Shown one piece after another: positions 61,130 through 64,000 of a stretch of 64,000 nt of DNA (position 1 is the stretch's first letter; each line of letters starts with the position of its first letter). The notes beneath the pieces are model-generated. The model did not search any database, was not told the origin of the DNA, and saw only the letters and a program-made list of their open reading frames with translations. Source of the DNA: Asparagopsis taxiformis. Its lineage: Eukaryota; Rhodophyta; Florideophyceae; Bonnemaisoniales; Bonnemaisoniaceae. Location of the stretch: contig JALQPE010001682.1 of the NCBI GenBank assembly GCA_030407315.1, forward strand, positions 19,607 through 83,606, read 5' to 3'. Made by a program: the position numbers and the translations under genes.

Positions 61130-62010
61130 TTCCGTTGATGCGATATTTTTCATGGGAAGCCTGTTGACTGATGGTGTGTATTGAGCGGAGGATGGAAGAG
61201 AGGTACGTGAAGTTTTGAAAGTATGCTGTGAGGGAAGGTTGGTTTTGAGTCTGACTGTTGTGGTTGATTCCGATGTTGTGTAGATGATGCAGGAATGTTG
61301 ATGACGGAAGGTAAGTTTCATTGAGTGCCAAGATGTGCTTTGCGAAGATATGGACTGCTGACTATGATTATTATTCATTGCAAGGTTTTTGGATCATGGT
61401 TTGTATTGTGTGTAGGATGGATGAGAGGTACATTTGCGAGTTCTCAGGGTATGTAGCGAGGGAAACGTTGGTTTTCAATCTGACTGTTGCGATTGATTCC
61501 GATGTTGCGTAGGTGATGGAGGAATAGTGATGACGGAAGGTAAGTCACATTGGGCGCCCAGACCGGTTGTGCGAAGATGCGGAATGCTGACTACTTTTCT
61601 TGGCTACACGATTACGTGATTTATGGTTTTTATTGTGTGCAGGATGGAACAGGTAAGGTAAGTGTGCGAGTTTTGAAAGTAAGCAGCGAGGGAAGGTTGG
61701 TTTTGGGTCTGACTGTTGTGGTTGATTCCGATTTTTGTGTAGATGGTGCAGGAATGTTGATGACAGAAGGTAAGTTTCACTGAGCACCAAGACTTGTTTT
61801 GCGAAGATATGGACTGCTGACTTTGATTATTCATTGCAAGGTTTTTGGATCATGGTTTGTATTTTTGTGTAGGATGGATGATTCACTCATCCTCTCGGAG
61901 AGGTAAGTAAGGGAGTTTCTAGGATATCTGTCGTGGTAAGCGTTTGCTTTTGAATCTGACTGTTGGGGTTGATTCTGATGTTGTGTATGTGATGCAGGAG
62001 GGGTGAAGCA
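61130..62010 (+). repeat. ~230-bp tandem array with regularly spaced splice-like signals
   Basis: About 3.7 units with anchors (GTTGATTCCGATGTT-type) near 61263, 61494, 61720 and 61968. Each unit has two AG|exon|GT cassettes. Candidate micro-exons: 61191-61202 (12 nt), 61284-61310 (27), 61416-61427 (12), 61513-61539 (27), 61643-61657 (15, or 10), 61743-61769 (27), 61873-61902 (30). The gaps between them are 81-105 nt, about the size of the true introns in this window. Most candidate exons are multiples of three. Whether it is transcribed is unknown. Confidence 0.6.
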
Positions 62011-62359
62011 GGAACGGCAGGACTGAAGGAGAGTGAAGAAGGGATCTAGGAAGATGGGGAATGAAGCTGTGAGGTGTTTCTGGTATGTGTATATTTTCGG
62101 GCATACGATAGAAGTGAGAGTGGGTTTCAAGTGGTGTAAGATTTTGCTGACCATGTTCGTGTTTTGATGTCTTGATGATTTAATGGGCTGGGGTGGTGTC
62201 GAGGAAAGCGGGGATGGAATTGGGAAGGAGCGGATTTTTGTAATCTAGGTCGTGAGGGTTCTTGAAGTATGTGCGGATGGTGGTGCATGGCGTTCGGATG
62301 GTAGGGAGAACGCGATATTGAGGGAGATGGGTGATCGACGATATGCTGACAGGTATTTT

Positions 62360-62490
62360 GTATTCTGGCTGGATACGTATTTCGTATTCTGGCTGGATAC
62401 ATATTCCGTATTCTGGCTGGATACGTATTTCCTATTCTAACCGGGTATTTATTTCCTATTCTGACCAGATATGTATTCCCTATTCTAGAG
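62360..62490 (+). repeat. 24-bp minisatellite, about 5.4 units
   Basis: Units at 62360, 62384, 62408, 62432 and 62456 plus a partial unit, of the form GTATTCTGGCTGGATACGTA followed by TTTC. The first three are nearly identical and later ones diverge. Confidence 0.85.
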
Positions 62491-62610
62491 AGACGTATTG
62501 TATAAGAGCAGTTTCCTAAATGAGAGAATAAAATACGGTCCGATATGGGCCCTGAATTTACCATCTGCTGTAATTTCTTCCCTCCCGGTTTTCGCTGATA
62601 TATTGTATAC

Positions 62611-62697
62611 TGGATGTCGGGGTCCTAGTATTCCGCCATATGTACTAGAGAAAGTGGATGTCGGGCCCTAGTATTCCGCCATATGTACTAGAGAAAG
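62611..62697 (+). repeat. 44-bp tandem duplication in right subterminal region
   Basis: Two units (62611-62654 and 62655-62697) carry CCTAGTATTCCGCC and GTACTAGAGAAAG and are followed by GGACGTCC. The motifs mirror those next to the left inverted repeat. Confidence 0.8.
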
Positions 62698-62783
62698 TGG
62701 ACGTCCGCATCCAAAAATTTTTATTTTTTTTGGGACGCGGACGTTCATTTGTTCTAGTAAATCTCGGGGCCGACTAGGACCCG

Positions 62784-62830
62784 TACTAGAGAGACTGGAC
62801 GTCCGCGTCCACTTCCGAAAACACAGACGA
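62784..62830 (-). repeat. Right 47-bp inverted repeat
   Basis: Inverted partner of 42908-42954, 41/47 identical, containing the same GGACGTCCGC core. Confidence 0.7.
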
Positions 62831-64000
62831 CGCGGCCCATACGTCAATGCACTATCGTCAGGGTCCGGCTTTACGTACGATAGCCGAGGAGCAGATCACG
62901 AAGATGCTCAACGAAGGGTTATCGAACCCACGTCCAGCGAATGGGCGTCACTAATCGTGTTGGTGCCGAAGAAGGACGGATCCTTACGTTTCTGTGTCGA
63001 CTACAGGCGTTTGAAATGCGAAAACGATCGCTGATTTCGTACCCGCTTCTCGTCTGGGAAGATTGCCTCGATTCGCTTGGCGACGCCGCCATCTTCACGA
63101 CACTCGACTGTAACGCCGGTTACTGCAAGTGCCCGTCTCCGCGAGGACCGTGATAAGACAACGTTTACGTCTTTCATGGAAACGTATCGCTACGTGCGAA
63201 TGCCATTCGGGCTACGAAATGCCCCCGCTACGTTTCAGCGGACGTTGGACATAATCCTCTCCGGAGTACGTTGGCAATCGTGCCTTGTCACTTAGACGAA
63301 GTAATCGTCTTTCGAAAGACCTCGAGTCTCACCTGGGTCACGTTGACCAGGTGCTTTCCCTGCTACGCGCGCAGCGGGAGTAACGTTAAAGCTCGCGAAG
63401 TGCTCGTTCTTTCAACCACGAGTTGACTACCTGGGGCACGTGTCACCCCAGGGAAGCTGCACGTCGCAGCTCGGACAAGGAAGCCTTCGTACGGCTACGT
63501 TCCCGCGAGACAAGACGCAATGTCGATCGTTTTTTGGGAGCGGCCAACGTCTACCGCCGTTTCGTAAAGGCGTATGCCGAGATCGCTCGGCCACTCAAAC
63601 ACGATGTGAAGAAGGACGCTTCCCCCGATTGGACGAACCCAACGGACACGCAAACGAATGCGTTCGAAACGTTGAAGACAATACTGGTGTCGCCACCGGT
63701 ATTGCACCTTCCGAAGGCGGGGACGTCCGTTCATGATCGATACCGACGCGTCGGCGTAGTCAGCTGGGAGCTACGTTGCTCAGCAGCAGCAGAACGAAGA
63801 TAAACCCAACGAATGGGTGCCGATTGGGTACTGGTCGAAGACCCTTAACGAAACCGAACGTGGTTATTCGGCGACCCGAGCGCGAGTGCTACTCCGTCGT
63901 CTGGGCGATAACGTCGCTCCGACCCTACGTAGAGGGTCAGCGGTTCACCGTACGTACGGACACAAAGCCTTGCGTTGGCTAATGACGCTTACGGACGCGT
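62831..64000 (+). pseudogene. Degenerate Ty3/gypsy pol fragment (RT region)
   Basis: RT phrases appear in shifting frames: [20 protein letters not shown], then [54 protein letters not shown], a remnant of the YLDD region with a stop, FLGAANVYRRFVKAYAEIAR, and an RNase H-like stretch near the end. At least four frameshifts and stops occur within 1.2 kb. It is unrelated in sequence to the younger gypsy at 36.5-41.2 kb. It begins at once outside the right inverted repeat, so it was probably the target of the insertion or was truncated by it. Confidence 0.8.

Larger units (their letters stand above)
42908..62830. mobile_element. Putative ~19.9-kb composite DNA transposon with DNA-modification genes
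   Basis: It is bounded by a 47-bp inverted repeat (41/47 identical). Next to each end lie arrays of GGACGTCC and CTAGTA motifs. Cargo: a ParB-like/2OG-dioxygenase gene (minus), a DNA methyltransferase-SET gene (plus), an unknown coiled-coil gene with a putative -1 frameshift (plus) and a Plavaka/KDZ-like transposase (minus). Five copies of a ~200-bp palindrome-bearing repeat lie between genes A, B and C. No clean TSD is visible: ACGCG occurs 2 nt outside the left end and directly outside the right end. Nested or composite insertion of smaller units is possible, because two repeat copies enclose gene B alone as an inverted pair. Confidence 0.6.

Noticed and set aside
42901..62835. ACGCG as target-site duplication of the large element
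   Set aside because: It touches the right inverted repeat but is separated by two bases from the left one, so it may be coincidence.

Overview
The window is eukaryotic nuclear DNA, most probably from a florideophyte red alga of the Chondrus type. This is inferred from very compact, almost intronless genes spaced 30-400 bp apart, plastid-targeted factors of bacterial origin (RbfA, a TrhO-type tRNA hydroxylase), a few short (82-91 nt) GT-AG introns, and an abrupt change from a gene-dense island to a transposon-rich tract. I could not confirm the species.

Layout. 1-7.7 kb is gene-poor: a 45-bp minisatellite, one basic nuclear-type ORF, two foldback hairpins and a tRNA-Met(CAT) gene interrupted by a 297-nt GC-rich intron. 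7.7-35.2 kb is a dense island of housekeeping genes: a secreted Cys-rich protein, exocyst Sec10, UTP17/WDR75, a Bub2-like TBC GAP, KLHDC4, 5-hydroxyisourate hydrolase, a Ulp2/SENP6-like SUMO protease, an unknown plastid protein, the telomere protein STN1, a SANT protein with poly-Ala, an Erv2-like sulfhydryl oxidase, RbfA, a TrhO + O-methyltransferase fusion, a divergent H2A/H2B pair with metazoan-type 3' stem-loops, a Dullard/CTDNEP1 phosphatase, an NPPY methyltransferase, an MTAP/MTIP-like phosphorylase and ZNHIT3/Hit1. Three genes (KLHDC4, STN1, ZNHIT3) are spliced and were assembled by hand from exon pairs.

35.2-64 kb is a transposon island. It holds a Ty3/gypsy gag-pol (36.5-41.2 kb; one frameshift and an altered integrase catalytic residue), a degenerate gypsy pol at the right edge, and between 42.9 and 62.8 kb a probable ~20-kb composite DNA transposon bounded by a 47-bp inverted repeat (41/47 identical). 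It carries four genes: (A) a 1332-aa protein joining a ParB-like domain (DGLHR) to a C-terminal 2OG-Fe(II) dioxygenase-like domain; (B) a DNA amino-methyltransferase (DPPY, then DPFSG) fused to a SET domain; (C) a coiled-coil protein in two ORFs overlapping at an in-phase A AAA AAG heptamer, suggesting -1 frameshifting; (D) a Plavaka/KDZ-like transposase broken by three frameshifts. Five copies of a ~200-bp repeat with nested palindromes lie between these genes, and two of them form an inverted pair around gene B.

Reading. The element appears to carry both a DNA/histone methylation writer and an oxidative DNA-modification candidate beside its transposase. This parallels the fungal KDZ elements that carry TET/JBP dioxygenases, but with different domain fusions. 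It is the most likely undescribed system here. Second is the TrhO-OMT fusion, which would put both steps of 5-methoxyuridine-34 synthesis (hydroxylation, then O-methylation) on one plastid-targeted polypeptide. Several frameshifts fall in homopolymers, so some apparent breaks may be sequencing errors.
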